Positions 40,821-50,567 of a DNA stretch of 64,000 nucleotides are shown one piece after another. The DNA is from Flavobacterium pectinovorum (GTDB taxonomy: Bacteria > Bacteroidota > Bacteroidia > Flavobacteriales > Flavobacteriaceae), in assembly GCF_022802975.1 (NCBI RefSeq), contig NZ_JAFEVZ010000002.1:124001-188000 (forward strand). The letters are read 5' to 3'. Positions within the stretch are counted from its first letter, which is position 1. Each line of letters opens with the position of its first letter. The notes under the pieces are model-generated. The model made no database searches. It was given only the letters and a program-made list of their open reading frames with translations, and had not been told where the DNA came from. Both the position numbers and the translations under genes were made by a program.

Positions 40821-41699
40821 TTAAAAAATATTATCCAAATCTATCTCTTCTTTAAGAATATATTCATTTGTATCTGATAAATTAAATTCTAGATTAGCTA
40901 TTGTACCATGAAAAGTAAAATTTAAATTTTGTTTAAATACTGTTCCTTTTCTCAATTCCCAATAGCCATCTGAAGAAATTATCTGAATTTTACCATTGTT
41001 TAATTTTATAAAATCAAAAATTATGGCTAATCCTAATCCTCCAGAAATTGTACCTGTTTTTGTGGTGTTTTTATCTTGTGTTGCCCATTCTATGCATTCG
41101 CTCCCAGACCAATTAGTTTTCATATAATTATTTACGTTGTTTTTAATGGTCTGTCCCATGTCAACAATAGTTATATCTAACATTTTTTTACTTGGAAAAT
41201 ATTGACCACATGTGTGTATGTTTTTGCATTCACCATGTGTTCTTGCATTTTCATATAATTCAAAAATACTTTCATTAATCTTTTTACTTAAGAGTTTTGA
41301 AAGTTTTGGAAAGCCTTGCTTTTTTAATATTTCATTATCAATGTATGATGAAAATGATTTACCTTGTTTATGACTAAATGTCTTATAATCGAGCTCGGTA
41401 TTATAAGTTTCGAACGGTTTGTGAATTCCAAATTTTGTTAAAAAACCATTCCTAGATAAAATATCTTTAGGGTTTTTGATGTTTATTAGAGAAATTTCAT
41501 TTCCTTTATTTTCTAATTCTTCAATCATTGCACCAAAAATGGCACATAAGTTTGCTTCAAACCAATTATTATATCTAAAATCTATTTCTATTTTACTGTC
41601 ACGAATGGTTGACATTTTTTCATAAAAATGTATTAATGTTTCGTAACCGGAAACTTCTGAGGTTATTTTTTTAGGAAAATCAATTTTCATTTCAAACAT
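40821..41699 (-). CDS. GHKL-type ATPase
   Basis: 292 residues. GHKL boxes: N box INESIFELYENARTH (residues 141-155, E150/N151), G1 box DITIVDMGQTI (D180), G2 box GGLGLAIIFDF (220-230), and the final sheet FTFHGTIANLEFNL. The first 130 residues are not a sensor of known type. It has no histidine-phosphotransfer (H-box) region and no membrane segment, so it is not a classical sensor kinase. It is the first gene of the operon with STAS-like and PIN genes and is probably an anti-sigma-kinase-like regulator. Confidence 0.85.
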   Translation of the reverse strand: MFEMKIDFPKKITSEVSGYETLIHFYEKMSTIRDSKIEIDFRYNNWFEANLCAIFGAMIEELENKGNEISLINIKNPKDILSRNGFLTKFGIHKPFETYNTELDYKTFSHKQGKSFSSYIDNEILKKQGFPKLSKLLSKKINESIFELYENARTHGECKNIHTCGQYFPSKKMLDITIVDMGQTIKNNVNNYMKTNWSGSECIEWATQDKNTTKTGTISGGLGLAIIFDFIKLNNGKIQIISSDGYWELRKGTVFKQNLNFTFHGTIANLEFNLSDTNEYILKEEIDLDNIF

Positions 41700-41776
41700 T
41701 ACGATTGTTTTTATAATTCGCTAAAAATAAGCGATTATTCTTATGTTTATATAGTGAATTTGCTAAAAGTTTTTTA

Positions 41777-44700
41777 TTATTTCACTTTAACCCGAATTCC
41801 TTTTGTATGACTTGCAAATTCAGGAGCATACATACTTTGGATGGTAGTAATTCCGTTGGAAAATTCACCACTGTTATTTACCCGAATATCATATTCAAGA
41901 ACATAAGTTCCTTTGTTAATTCTGTCAAAAAAGAAATGAGTTGCTGCATCTTTGGTACTCATATAATAGCTTAATTGGTCTTTGTATTGGTATTCTGAAA
42001 GTACATTTACAGGTTCAAAACAAGAAGCTCTCATATCTTTCAAATGAATATATTCGGTATCTTCTTTGGCAGTAATGACTAATCTCACGGTTACTAAATC
42101 ACCAATTTTCAAAGGATTTTTAGTTGTGATTCTTTCTAATTCATTTCCTTTTAAAGTATTTTTCTTCAGATACAATTCTTTAGAAACTGATAAAACTGCT
42201 CCTAAATTGTTTTTGATTTTATCCAAATCTTCAAAATATTGCCAATAAACGCCACCAAATCCTGGAACTTTAGATTTGTTTTCAATTTTTATAGAAGCCA
42301 TTTCTTTTTTAACTTCGTCTGCTTTCCAGTTCATTTTGATATAACCTGTCGCCGCTTCTTTTTCGTTTTCGACTAATTTTTTGGTTATTATTTTTTCATC
42401 ACCAATTTTAATAACAGTATTGTCTTTTACAGAAAGCCAGTCGGTTCCCTGCATCAATAAAGCATAAATCGCTTCGGTAGTTGATTTTGTCGTTGGCCAG
42501 TTTTTGGTTTGTTTGTTTTTTAATAACCAGACTTTCATGGCATCAACAGATTTTGTGTCGTTATTTACTTCGGCGAAAGCCTCAATCAACAATGCCTGAG
42601 TTTCAATTGGCGCCTGATACCAATACCAGCCTGATTTATTGGCAATCCAATACATTCCCCAATCTTCATTACTTGATGCCGTTTCTTTTAAACTTTCGAT
42701 GATTTTTTTGGCAGAATCTTTTTCACCAAAGCGATTTAAAGTCAAAGCAGTCAATCCTTTTTCGTAAAGGGAATAATTCAACCACTCTTTTTTAGCAGTT
42801 TCCAGATATAATTTCGTTGCTTTTTTTAAAGTATCAGAAAGAGGGTATTTCTCCAAGTAAAAACTTCGGGTATAGAGGTAATGCAAATCAGAATAAGGAT
42901 TGAACCATAATAGTTTATCTCCTTTTTTTAAATTATGGGTTCTGGTTTTATGATATTCTAAAAATTTATTGTCCAGAAATGGAATTCCGGTTTTGGCAAT
43001 TTCATTAGTTTTTGAAGCGCTGTTTTCATCGTTACTCAATTTCGATAAATGCCCTAAACCTGCTAAAATATGTCTGGTAATATATTCATTTTCATAACCG
43101 CCGTCAAACCATGAAAATCCTCCGGAGTTGTTTTGTTTCTTTTTTAGTTTTTCAAAAGTGGCTTCCTGTGATGTTTTCATTTTCTCCAAATCAAATAAAA
43201 GAGCCAGATTTTTTTTCTTTTCTTCTTCGCTTTGTGCAGCATCATTCAGCCATGGAGTTTCAGCCAGAATTATCGATTTTAATTCTTCATTTTCTTCCAG
43301 TTTCGAATCCAATTTCCCATTTTTTCTCCAGTCTTCAAAAACAGTTGCGATTTTAGGATTACTCGAAATAATTTCAGAAGCCAAAGCATTTGCATAAAAG
43401 CGGGCAAAAGTTTGTTCGGCACATTCGTGTTCGTATTCCATCAAATAGGGAAGGGACTGAATTGCCAGCCAAGTCGGGTTTGAAGTGTATTCTAAAGTAA
43501 ACTGATGGTTTCTTAAAGTGGTTGAATTATTGTTTTTTAAATTCTCAAAGGTGTATTCTTTCGTTGAATTTTCACGAACCCAAACCGGAATACTTTCGGT
43601 AACCAGCATATTGTTAGTTAAAACCGGAAGTATGTTTTCTTCCCCATCAGAGAAATTACCTGATTTTGCTGCAATTCTATATTGAACGCCTTGTAAACCT
43701 TCCGGAATTGTAATTTTCCAGTTGACTGTTGTATTGCCAAAAGCCGGAATTGTAAAATTTTTAATGTTTTTAGCGTTCAGCATTTTCGCATCAATTGGCT
43801 GCATGGTTGCGGCATCAAAAAACTGTAAGCTTGCGATTCCGTTTTTAGCTTCAGCAGTAACATTCGAAATTTTGGCACTAATAACAATCGTGTCTTTTTC
43901 TCTGAAGAAACGTGGGAAATTCGGTAAAACCATCAATTCTTTTTGTGTAATCACACTTTTTTCCAAATAACCGGAAACAGCCTTTTTATTGTGTGCCAAT
44001 AAACGTAGTTTCCAGGACGTCAAAGCTTCGGGAGAGGTAAAATTGAAACTCACTTTTCCGGCTGCATCCGTTCTTAAATTTGGTAAAAAGAAAGCGGTTT
44101 CAGAAAGGTTTTTTCTGGCTTTTACTTTTGCTAAGGCTTCTACGGCTTTTTTAGTTGTAAGTATGATAACTCCGTTTGCTCCTTTGCTTCCGTAGAGCGC
44201 AGTTGCTTTGTTATCTTTTAAAATATCCATCGATAAAATATCTGCCGGATTTATGTTGTTTATATCAGTTGTAATTTCTCCATCAACTACATATAAAGGA
44301 GGTATTCCGTTGTTATCAGCAGCACCTCTAATTTTCAGACCCGGAGCTCTCCCTGCTAATGCTTCGCTTATTCCGGCGGTATTATAAACACTATTGTCTT
44401 CTTGTATGGTTTCTGAACCAATATGTTTAATCTGTGTTATTGCTCCGGTAACATCTTTCTTTTTCATTGTTCCATAGCCGACCACCACTACTTCATTTAA
44501 AACATCAGGGTCGCCAATCAATGAGATGTTAATGATTTTGTTGTTTCCTACTAAAACTGTTTGGTTTTCAAATCCAATATAGGAGAATATTATTTCTTCA
44601 TTTTCTGTAGCCTCAATTTGATAATAACCATCAAAATCAGAGACTGTTGCTCTTTGTGTTCCTTTTATATTTACAGTAACTCCGGGAAGTATCAAACCAG

Positions 44701-47700
44701 ATTTTTCAGAAACAACTCCGTAAATAAGTTTTGTATTATCTGGTTTTTTTAGTTTTTTATAAACTTGTTTTAAATATAGATTTTGCTGGTATTGATTGAA
44801 GGAGTCGTTAAAGTTAAATCCAAACCAGATTAATTTGGAGGTTTCATCATTGAGGCTAATTCCGTATGAAACAGGATTTAAGTTTCTTAATGAGTTTGAA
44901 ATTTTATCAAAACCCAAACGGGTTTTAAAATTTGCACTATTGTAATTGTAATCTGTAAAAGCTAATGCATTCCAATCTTTTATGGTAAACTGGTCTAAAG
45001 AACTGTCATACATAGAGGCTAAAATTTCAGCTTCATTTATGGTATTGGCTGATTTTAATTGAAAAGACCAATTCTCTTTGCTGCCAGGTTCTATTTTATT
45101 TCTGAAACTGGTTACCTCAATTTCTAATTTGGGTTCTTCTTTTTTTAGAAGAATTTGTATCTGATCGTTAAAGACTTCATTTTCAAAAATACTTTCAAAA
45201 CTGATATTTATTTTTTCTTCAAAATATTCATCTAAAGGAATTTTTGCGATAAGTTCATTGTTTTCTAAATGAAACATATTGCTGAAAAAAATTTGACTTT
45301 TGTAATTTCCGGTTGCAGTAATGTAAAGTTCAGGTATTACCGAAGCCAGTTTTAGTAACACAAAACCATCTTTTTTAGGGTTAGTATTGATTTGTTCTGC
45401 AGTAAATAATTTGCTCGGATTAAATTTGTCTTTGCTTTGTATCAGTCGAAAATTAGCGGTCGTTTCAATTGGGTTGTCAAAGCTGTCTTTTGCAGAAAAA
45501 ACAATTTTATAATTACCCGATTTGTAATTGGCAATAAAATCTAAAGCTAATTTTTTATCAGTTGAAGTATCAATTTTTTTAGAAAAAAGTAAAGTTTCAT
45601 CTGCTTTTGATGAATTTGTTCTGATGTTCTTCTCGAAAGGAAACAGATTTTCGAATTCAGAATCAGTAATTTGTTGAATCTCGGGCTGCGGAAAAACACG
45701 GGTTTTGAATTTATTCGAAAAAGGACTCACAAAGTATAGTTTTAATTCTCCTTTGACAGTTTGAAATTCTCCGTTTAAATTAGTGCTTGTTAGTGTAATT
45801 TCATTTTTGTTTTTTGTTACAATTTCATTTTCAATAGTTGTACCAAGTATTAAATCATGGTAACCAACTTTTACATTTGTTGCAGCCGTGTGTGTTTCTC
45901 CATTTATGTCGGTAACCGTTACATCTATTTGATAATTAAAAACAGGGAATTCTTTTTGCACAGCATTTTTAGAAGGCTGCGCATTAAAATTGACTACAAA
46001 TTTTCCGGTAGCATCCGTTTGGGTTTCTCCAGTTGCCAGGGTTTCCTTTTTTTCGTCATAATAATAATGTCTGAGGTAGCTGGTATATCTTGAAACGGTA
46101 TAGCTAACTTTTGCATCTGAAATGTTACTTCCTGCAAATGCTTTTGCGATTCCGTTTACTTCAATATTTTGATTAATGCGGTAGCTGTCTTTTTTAGGTT
46201 CAAAGCGTACTTCAAACTTTGGACGTTTGTATTCTTCAACTTTAAATCTGGTGATAGCGTTTCCAAAATTAGTTGTGTTCCAAAAATCGGAAGCCATTTT
46301 TAGCGAAACTTTTGGAGCACTTGCATCTATGGTAAATGTACCCGTTAAACCTGTTTTTGGCAATATAAATTCTCCCGAAAAAGAGCCAAATTCATTGGTC
46401 GTTACTTCAAATTCTTTAAAGGATTTGTAGTTAGCATCCAGAATAGTAATTTTTACCCAGGTATTGCTCACAACACTCGCATTGTTTTTATTCTTCTGAA
46501 TAACAATACCTTTATAATATACCGTTTGCCCGGGGCGATAAATAGCCCGGTCTAAATAAAATTCGATATTACCTTTGTTTTCTTCTTTTTCGTTTGCTGA
46601 GTAATCATTATTTGTACCGAGATAGCTTTTCGTTAGTGAAAGTGTATCATTTACACCAAATAATGTAATAGGTTCCTGATAGTAATAATTATTTTCTTTT
46701 ACAAAGGAAGCCAAACCATTTTTATCCGTTTTAATCGCTTGATTAAGTAAGTTTACCGAAATGTTTTCTAAAGGTTTGCCTGTTTTTCTGTCCGTAACCA
46801 GAAAAATTTGTGTGTCTTTCTTTTGAGTTGCCAGAACAGCTAAGTTAGAAACAGAAATGGTTTCAAAGGCGAATGCTTTTCCGGTTTTTAAATCTGAATC
46901 ACTTTCTGAATACACCAAATAATTGCCGGTTTTAAGCTGAGGTAAAAGTACTTCTGTAGTATATTCAAAATAATCATTTTTGTTCAAAAGATTGTAATTT
47001 TCAGAAACTATAGGTTTTCTGTTTTCAATAATGGCTTCTGCCAGACTGTCTTTTGGGGATGAAGAATTTCTAAAGTGCTGAACCTCTTGCTGACTGATTT
47101 TGTAAAATGAAACAGCGAACCGGTTTATGTTTTTATATTGAACAAAAGCCCGGGTATTTTCATCTGAATAGCTTTGTTTTTGAAGCTGTATGTTTAATGA
47201 TTTAAAAACTAAATTTTGTTTGTTTTGGATTGCCAGTTTATAGGCATTCGAACGATTATTAATTGCTATAACGCTGTCAAGTAATGCAATTGCTTTACTG
47301 TTATAATCAGGATGCGTTTGTTTTGAAGCTAGTTTTTTTAAAGTTAGTGCTTTCTCCAGTTGAATTTTCTGAATCAGGTTTATGTCATTGGATTTTTCCT
47401 GAAGTCTGTTCAGGGATTTCAGAAAAACAACTTCTTCGGGTGTCGTTAAATTAGTATGGCAAAATTGAAGGCGTTCAAACTGGTTTTCCGGTGTTGGATT
47501 TTCTGTTTCCTGTTTCTGAAACAATAGTAATGTTTTTTTAAGATTGCTGTCAGTTACAAAATCGAAATTCAATTTTGTAAAATCTTTGGATTTTCCTAAA
47601 AGTTGCTCTTTAATAGCTTCAAAATTATTTTTTTGAATTTGCCAATGTTGTATTTTCGGAGCATAAAATTTGATGTTTTCATTTAATAAATAATCAAATA

Positions 47701-48247
47701 GATTTTCATTTTTGAAATTTTCCAGCTTTAAATAATCAAAAATGGGTTCGTATTGCGACAATAGAGTAGCTTTTAGTTTTTTTTCATTAGATAATGTATG
47801 CTGTAAAGTAATTTCAATTTTGCTTTTAAACAGCGTATCTGTCCAGGTCAAAAAATCTTCGTCAAGAAAGGTTGTATTGGTTCTTTGTTGAATTTTATAA
47901 CTATTTATGTTGTAATAGTCATCGAGGCATTTTGCATAAACTAAATTCAAAATTGCTTTTGAAGGAAGTGAAACCCGGTCAATATCTGTTTTTAAATTGT
48001 TCAAAATTTTGGTCTGTGCATTTTCCTCAAATATTTGTAAATATTTAGACTGATAAAAAAAACATTTTATCATTTGCACTTCGTCTTTGTCTGAAACGGC
48101 TTTCTTGTAGATTTGGTCTACGATTTTGCTGGCCGATTTAATTTTGCCTTCATTTTCAAAAGCAATTATTCTTTCCCACTTTTTATCATTCTGTTGCGCT
48201 AACAATGTAGAAGAAAGCAATAAGAAAACAAATACTATATTTTTCAT
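41777..48247 (-). CDS. Giant alpha-2-macroglobulin-like protein with an inserted TonB plug module
   Basis: 2156 residues from ATG 48247, where MKNIVFVFLLLSSTLLAQ is a signal peptide; the TTG at 48319 would bury it and is rejected. N-terminal ~550 residues are helical or unknown, then MG domains (VYYKGIVIQ, FGSFSGEFILPKTGLTGTF), an A2M domain (FLPNLRTDAAGKVSFNFTSPEALTSWKLRLLAHN) and a thioester-type motif C1609-A-E-Q1612 in YEHECAEQTF, with an alpha-alpha toroid after it. At about residues 1170-1365 a carboxypeptidase-regulatory domain and a TonB-receptor plug (SYIGFENQTVLVG; VVGYGTMKKKDVTGAI; LYVVDGEI; ALYGSKGANGVIILTTKKA) are inserted before the A2M domain. It is presumably a periplasmic or cell-surface protease trap or peptide-handling protein. 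Confidence 0.9.
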   Translation of the reverse strand: MKNIVFVFLLLSSTLLAQQNDKKWERIIAFENEGKIKSASKIVDQIYKKAVSDKDEVQMIKCFFYQSKYLQIFEENAQTKILNNLKTDIDRVSLPSKAILNLVYAKCLDDYYNINSYKIQQRTNTTFLDEDFLTWTDTLFKSKIEITLQHTLSNEKKLKATLLSQYEPIFDYLKLENFKNENLFDYLLNENIKFYAPKIQHWQIQKNNFEAIKEQLLGKSKDFTKLNFDFVTDSNLKKTLLLFQKQETENPTPENQFERLQFCHTNLTTPEEVVFLKSLNRLQEKSNDINLIQKIQLEKALTLKKLASKQTHPDYNSKAIALLDSVIAINNRSNAYKLAIQNKQNLVFKSLNIQLQKQSYSDENTRAFVQYKNINRFAVSFYKISQQEVQHFRNSSSPKDSLAEAIIENRKPIVSENYNLLNKNDYFEYTTEVLLPQLKTGNYLVYSESDSDLKTGKAFAFETISVSNLAVLATQKKDTQIFLVTDRKTGKPLENISVNLLNQAIKTDKNGLASFVKENNYYYQEPITLFGVNDTLSLTKSYLGTNNDYSANEKEENKGNIEFYLDRAIYRPGQTVYYKGIVIQKNKNNASVVSNTWVKITILDANYKSFKEFEVTTNEFGSFSGEFILPKTGLTGTFTIDASAPKVSLKMASDFWNTTNFGNAITRFKVEEYKRPKFEVRFEPKKDSYRINQNIEVNGIAKAFAGSNISDAKVSYTVSRYTSYLRHYYYDEKKETLATGETQTDATGKFVVNFNAQPSKNAVQKEFPVFNYQIDVTVTDINGETHTAATNVKVGYHDLILGTTIENEIVTKNKNEITLTSTNLNGEFQTVKGELKLYFVSPFSNKFKTRVFPQPEIQQITDSEFENLFPFEKNIRTNSSKADETLLFSKKIDTSTDKKLALDFIANYKSGNYKIVFSAKDSFDNPIETTANFRLIQSKDKFNPSKLFTAEQINTNPKKDGFVLLKLASVIPELYITATGNYKSQIFFSNMFHLENNELIAKIPLDEYFEEKINISFESIFENEVFNDQIQILLKKEEPKLEIEVTSFRNKIEPGSKENWSFQLKSANTINEAEILASMYDSSLDQFTIKDWNALAFTDYNYNSANFKTRLGFDKISNSLRNLNPVSYGISLNDETSKLIWFGFNFNDSFNQYQQNLYLKQVYKKLKKPDNTKLIYGVVSEKSGLILPGVTVNIKGTQRATVSDFDGYYQIEATENEEIIFSYIGFENQTVLVGNNKIINISLIGDPDVLNEVVVVGYGTMKKKDVTGAITQIKHIGSETIQEDNSVYNTAGISEALAGRAPGLKIRGAADNNGIPPLYVVDGEITTDINNINPADILSMDILKDNKATALYGSKGANGVIILTTKKAVEALAKVKARKNLSETAFFLPNLRTDAAGKVSFNFTSPEALTSWKLRLLAHNKKAVSGYLEKSVITQKELMVLPNFPRFFREKDTIVISAKISNVTAEAKNGIASLQFFDAATMQPIDAKMLNAKNIKNFTIPAFGNTTVNWKITIPEGLQGVQYRIAAKSGNFSDGEENILPVLTNNMLVTESIPVWVRENSTKEYTFENLKNNNSTTLRNHQFTLEYTSNPTWLAIQSLPYLMEYEHECAEQTFARFYANALASEIISSNPKIATVFEDWRKNGKLDSKLEENEELKSIILAETPWLNDAAQSEEEKKKNLALLFDLEKMKTSQEATFEKLKKKQNNSGGFSWFDGGYENEYITRHILAGLGHLSKLSNDENSASKTNEIAKTGIPFLDNKFLEYHKTRTHNLKKGDKLLWFNPYSDLHYLYTRSFYLEKYPLSDTLKKATKLYLETAKKEWLNYSLYEKGLTALTLNRFGEKDSAKKIIESLKETASSNEDWGMYWIANKSGWYWYQAPIETQALLIEAFAEVNNDTKSVDAMKVWLLKNKQTKNWPTTKSTTEAIYALLMQGTDWLSVKDNTVIKIGDEKIITKKLVENEKEAATGYIKMNWKADEVKKEMASIKIENKSKVPGFGGVYWQYFEDLDKIKNNLGAVLSVSKELYLKKNTLKGNELERITTKNPLKIGDLVTVRLVITAKEDTEYIHLKDMRASCFEPVNVLSEYQYKDQLSYYMSTKDAATHFFFDRINKGTYVLEYDIRVNNSGEFSNGITTIQSMYAPEFASHTKGIRVKVK

Positions 48248-48364
48248 AAAAAGAGTTTTATTGTATAGAGAGTAGTTTTTGAAAAAAGGTTGGGAAGGCA
48301 TTAAATAATTTTCGTACAAATTACTAATTTATCTCTAAAAGTAAATATGCATTTTATATTTCCT

Positions 48365-48372
48365 TATTTTTG
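48365..48372 (+). promoter_or_regulatory. -7 element with leaderless spacing
   Basis: TATTTTTG ends four bases before the ATG at 48377. No TTG at -33. Confidence 0.45.
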
Positions 48373-48376
48373 AGTT

Positions 48377-49063
48377 ATGAAAAAACTTCTGCTTCTTTTT
48401 TTGCTTACACCAATTTTGATTTGGTCACAATCGAATTTTGAAAAAGCCGAAAAGTTATTTCATGCTAAAAAGTACGAAGAATCCCAATCTCTTTTTGAAG
48501 GAGTTTTAAAAGTCAGGCCTTTAGATATAAAGACTCTTGAGTATTTGGGAGAAATCGCTGCTTATGAAAAAGCATGGCTAAAAGGGGCAGAATATTATAA
48601 GAAACTCAAAGAAATAAAACCAAACGAAGCAGATTACTTTTATAAATATGGAGGCTGTCTGGCAATGAGAGCCAACGAAGTTAATAAGTTAAAAGCTTTA
48701 GGACTGGTAGATGATATGAGAGAAGCTTTTGAAAAAGCGATTAGTCTCAATCAAAAACATATTCCTGCCCGATGGGCTCTGATAGAATTGTATTTGCAAT
48801 TGCCCGGAATTGTTGGCGGCAGCGAATCAAAAGCAATTTCATATTCAAATGAGTTAGCAAAGATTTCACCTGTCGATGGTTTTTTGTCAAAAGGCAGAAT
48901 AGACGAATATTTTAAAAGGTATGCGTTGGCAGAAAAAAATTATTTGAAAGCAAATGAAATTGGCAAATCAAAAGTTACATTTCAAAAATTATATAATTTA
49001 TATTTGAACAAATTAAAAGAGCCTAAAAAAGCGCAGGAATTAAAACGAAAATTTGAAGCATAA
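48377..49063 (+). CDS. Exported TPR protein
   Basis: 228 residues. Signal peptide MKKLLLLFLLTPILIWSQ. Several TPR-like repeats follow: FEKAEKLFHAKKYEESQSLFEGVLKVRPLDIKTLEYLGEIAAYEKAWLKGAEYYKKLKEIKPNEADYFYKYGGCL and further. It also carries LQLPGIVGGSESKAISYSNELAKISPVDG. Periplasmic or anchored; partner unknown. Divergent from the alpha-2-macroglobulin-like gene. Confidence 0.8.
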   Translation: MKKLLLLFLLTPILIWSQSNFEKAEKLFHAKKYEESQSLFEGVLKVRPLDIKTLEYLGEIAAYEKAWLKGAEYYKKLKEIKPNEADYFYKYGGCLAMRANEVNKLKALGLVDDMREAFEKAISLNQKHIPARWALIELYLQLPGIVGGSESKAISYSNELAKISPVDGFLSKGRIDEYFKRYALAEKNYLKANEIGKSKVTFQKLYNLYLNKLKEPKKAQELKRKFEA

Positions 49064-49118
49064 ATAACTTCAAAAGAGATTCTAACCAAAATTGGAATTT
49101 ATAAAATTTGGAATTTAA

Positions 49119-50474
49119 ATGAAAACACATTTTATCGCCATAGGCGGAAGTGCCATGCATAATCTGGCATTGGCATTGCATAACAAAGGATATCAGGTTA
49201 CAGGAAGCGATGATGCTATTTTTGAACCTTCAAAATCAAGATTAGAAAAAAAAGGAATTCTTCCATCAGAAATGGGATGGTTTCCTGAAAAAATTACTGC
49301 AGATATTGAAGCAGTAATATTAGGAATGCATGCCAAAGCTGATAATCCCGAATTGCTTAAAGCTCAGGAATTAGGATTGAAAATTTATTCGTATCCGGAA
49401 TTTTTATACGAACAGTCAAAAAATAAAACCCGCGTTGTAATTGGAGGTTCTCACGGAAAAACAACCATAACTTCGATGATTTTGCACGTGATGCACTACC
49501 ACAATATTGCAGTTGATTATATGGTGGGAGCACAGTTGGAAGGTTTTGACACTATGGTGCACCTAACTGAAGAAAATGATTTTATGGTTCTCGAAGGTGA
49601 TGAGTATTTGTCATCTCCAATTGATCGACGTCCAAAGTTTCATTTGTATCAGCCAAATATTGCTTTAATTTCAGGAATTGCATGGGATCATATTAATGTG
49701 TTTCCAACGTATGAAAATTATGTAGAACAGTTTGAAATTTTCATTGGAAAAATTACCAATGGCGGAATTTTAGTTTACAATGAAAATGACCCTGAAGTAA
49801 AACGCGTTTCAGAAGCTGCAGCAAACCCAATTCGTAAACTTGCTTATCATACTCCGGAATATTCGGTAAGTGATGGTGTTACTTTATTAAAAACACCGGA
49901 AGGCAATATGCCAATCGAAGTTTTTGGGGCGCATAATTTAAATAATCTTGCAGGAGCAAAATGGATCTGTCAGAATATGGGTGTTGATGAAGCCGACTTT
50001 TACGAAGCAATTGCGAGTTTCAAAGGAGCATCAAAACGATTAGAAAAAATCGCTGAAGGAAAAGGAAAAGTTGCCTATAAAGATTTTGCACATTCACCAA
50101 GTAAAGTAGCAGCGACTACAAAAGCCGTAAAAGAACAATATCCGGACAGAACTTTGGTAGCCTGTTTAGAATTGCATACGTATAGCAGTTTAAATGCAGA
50201 ATTCCTAAAAGAATATGAAGGGGCGTTGGAATATGCAGATGTTGCCGTTGTATTTTATTCACCGGATGCTGTAAAAATTAAGCAATTGGAAGAAGTAACT
50301 TACGAACAAATCGCTAATTCTTTCAATAGAGAAGATTTGATTATTTACACCAATCCTTCTGAATTCAAAGAGTATTTATTCAATTTAAATCTGGATAATT
50401 CAGCCTTGCTTTTGATGAGCTCAGGTAATTATGGAGGTTTGAATTTTGATGAGGTAAAGGGGTTGATTAATTAG
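49119..50474 (+). CDS. mpl: UDP-N-acetylmuramate:L-alanyl-gamma-D-glutamyl-meso-diaminopimelate ligase (Mpl)-type Mur ligase
   Basis: 451 residues. MurC-like N-terminal Rossmann motif (IAIGGSAMHNLALALHNKGYQVTGSDD), the ATP loop IGGSHGKTTITSMI at about 108-121, GDEYLSSPIDRRPKFHLYQPNIALISGIAWDHINVFP with the metal-binding DEY and H, and the C-terminal ligase domain (HSPSKVAATTKAVKEQYP). The GDEY and D-x-R-x-K-F features are those of Mpl rather than MurC, so it attaches a recycled tripeptide to UDP-MurNAc. Cytoplasmic; peptidoglycan recycling. Confidence 0.88.
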   Translation: MKTHFIAIGGSAMHNLALALHNKGYQVTGSDDAIFEPSKSRLEKKGILPSEMGWFPEKITADIEAVILGMHAKADNPELLKAQELGLKIYSYPEFLYEQSKNKTRVVIGGSHGKTTITSMILHVMHYHNIAVDYMVGAQLEGFDTMVHLTEENDFMVLEGDEYLSSPIDRRPKFHLYQPNIALISGIAWDHINVFPTYENYVEQFEIFIGKITNGGILVYNENDPEVKRVSEAAANPIRKLAYHTPEYSVSDGVTLLKTPEGNMPIEVFGAHNLNNLAGAKWICQNMGVDEADFYEAIASFKGASKRLEKIAEGKGKVAYKDFAHSPSKVAATTKAVKEQYPDRTLVACLELHTYSSLNAEFLKEYEGALEYADVAVVFYSPDAVKIKQLEEVTYEQIANSFNREDLIIYTNPSEFKEYLFNLNLDNSALLLMSSGNYGGLNFDEVKGLIN

Positions 50475-50492
50475 ATAATTAGTCAATTTGAA

Positions 50493-50549
50493 AATTAGAT
50501 AATTTGCCGATTGCTTTTAAGCAATTGGCATTTTTTAAATTATCTAATT
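50493..50549 (+). terminator. Terminator of mpl within a longer inverted repeat
   Basis: Core GCCGATTGC (50506-50514)/GCAATTGGC (50521-50529; one G-U) with a T-run 50531-50536, flanked by AATTAGATAATTT (50493-50505) and AAATTATCTAATT (50537-50549). The extended stem reaches about 22 bp. It also separates the convergent DUF1287 gene. Confidence 0.8.
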
Positions 50550-50567
50550 GACACATTTTCTAATTCT

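Noticed and set aside
43111..43397. Plus-strand frames rich in Phe/Ser within the alpha-2-macroglobulin-like gene
   Set aside because: They are complements of lysine/glutamate-rich codons of the large minus-strand gene.
48248..48319. Upstream TTG start for the alpha-2-macroglobulin-like protein
   Set aside because: It would put 24 non-signal residues before a clear signal peptide; ATG 48247 is the better start.
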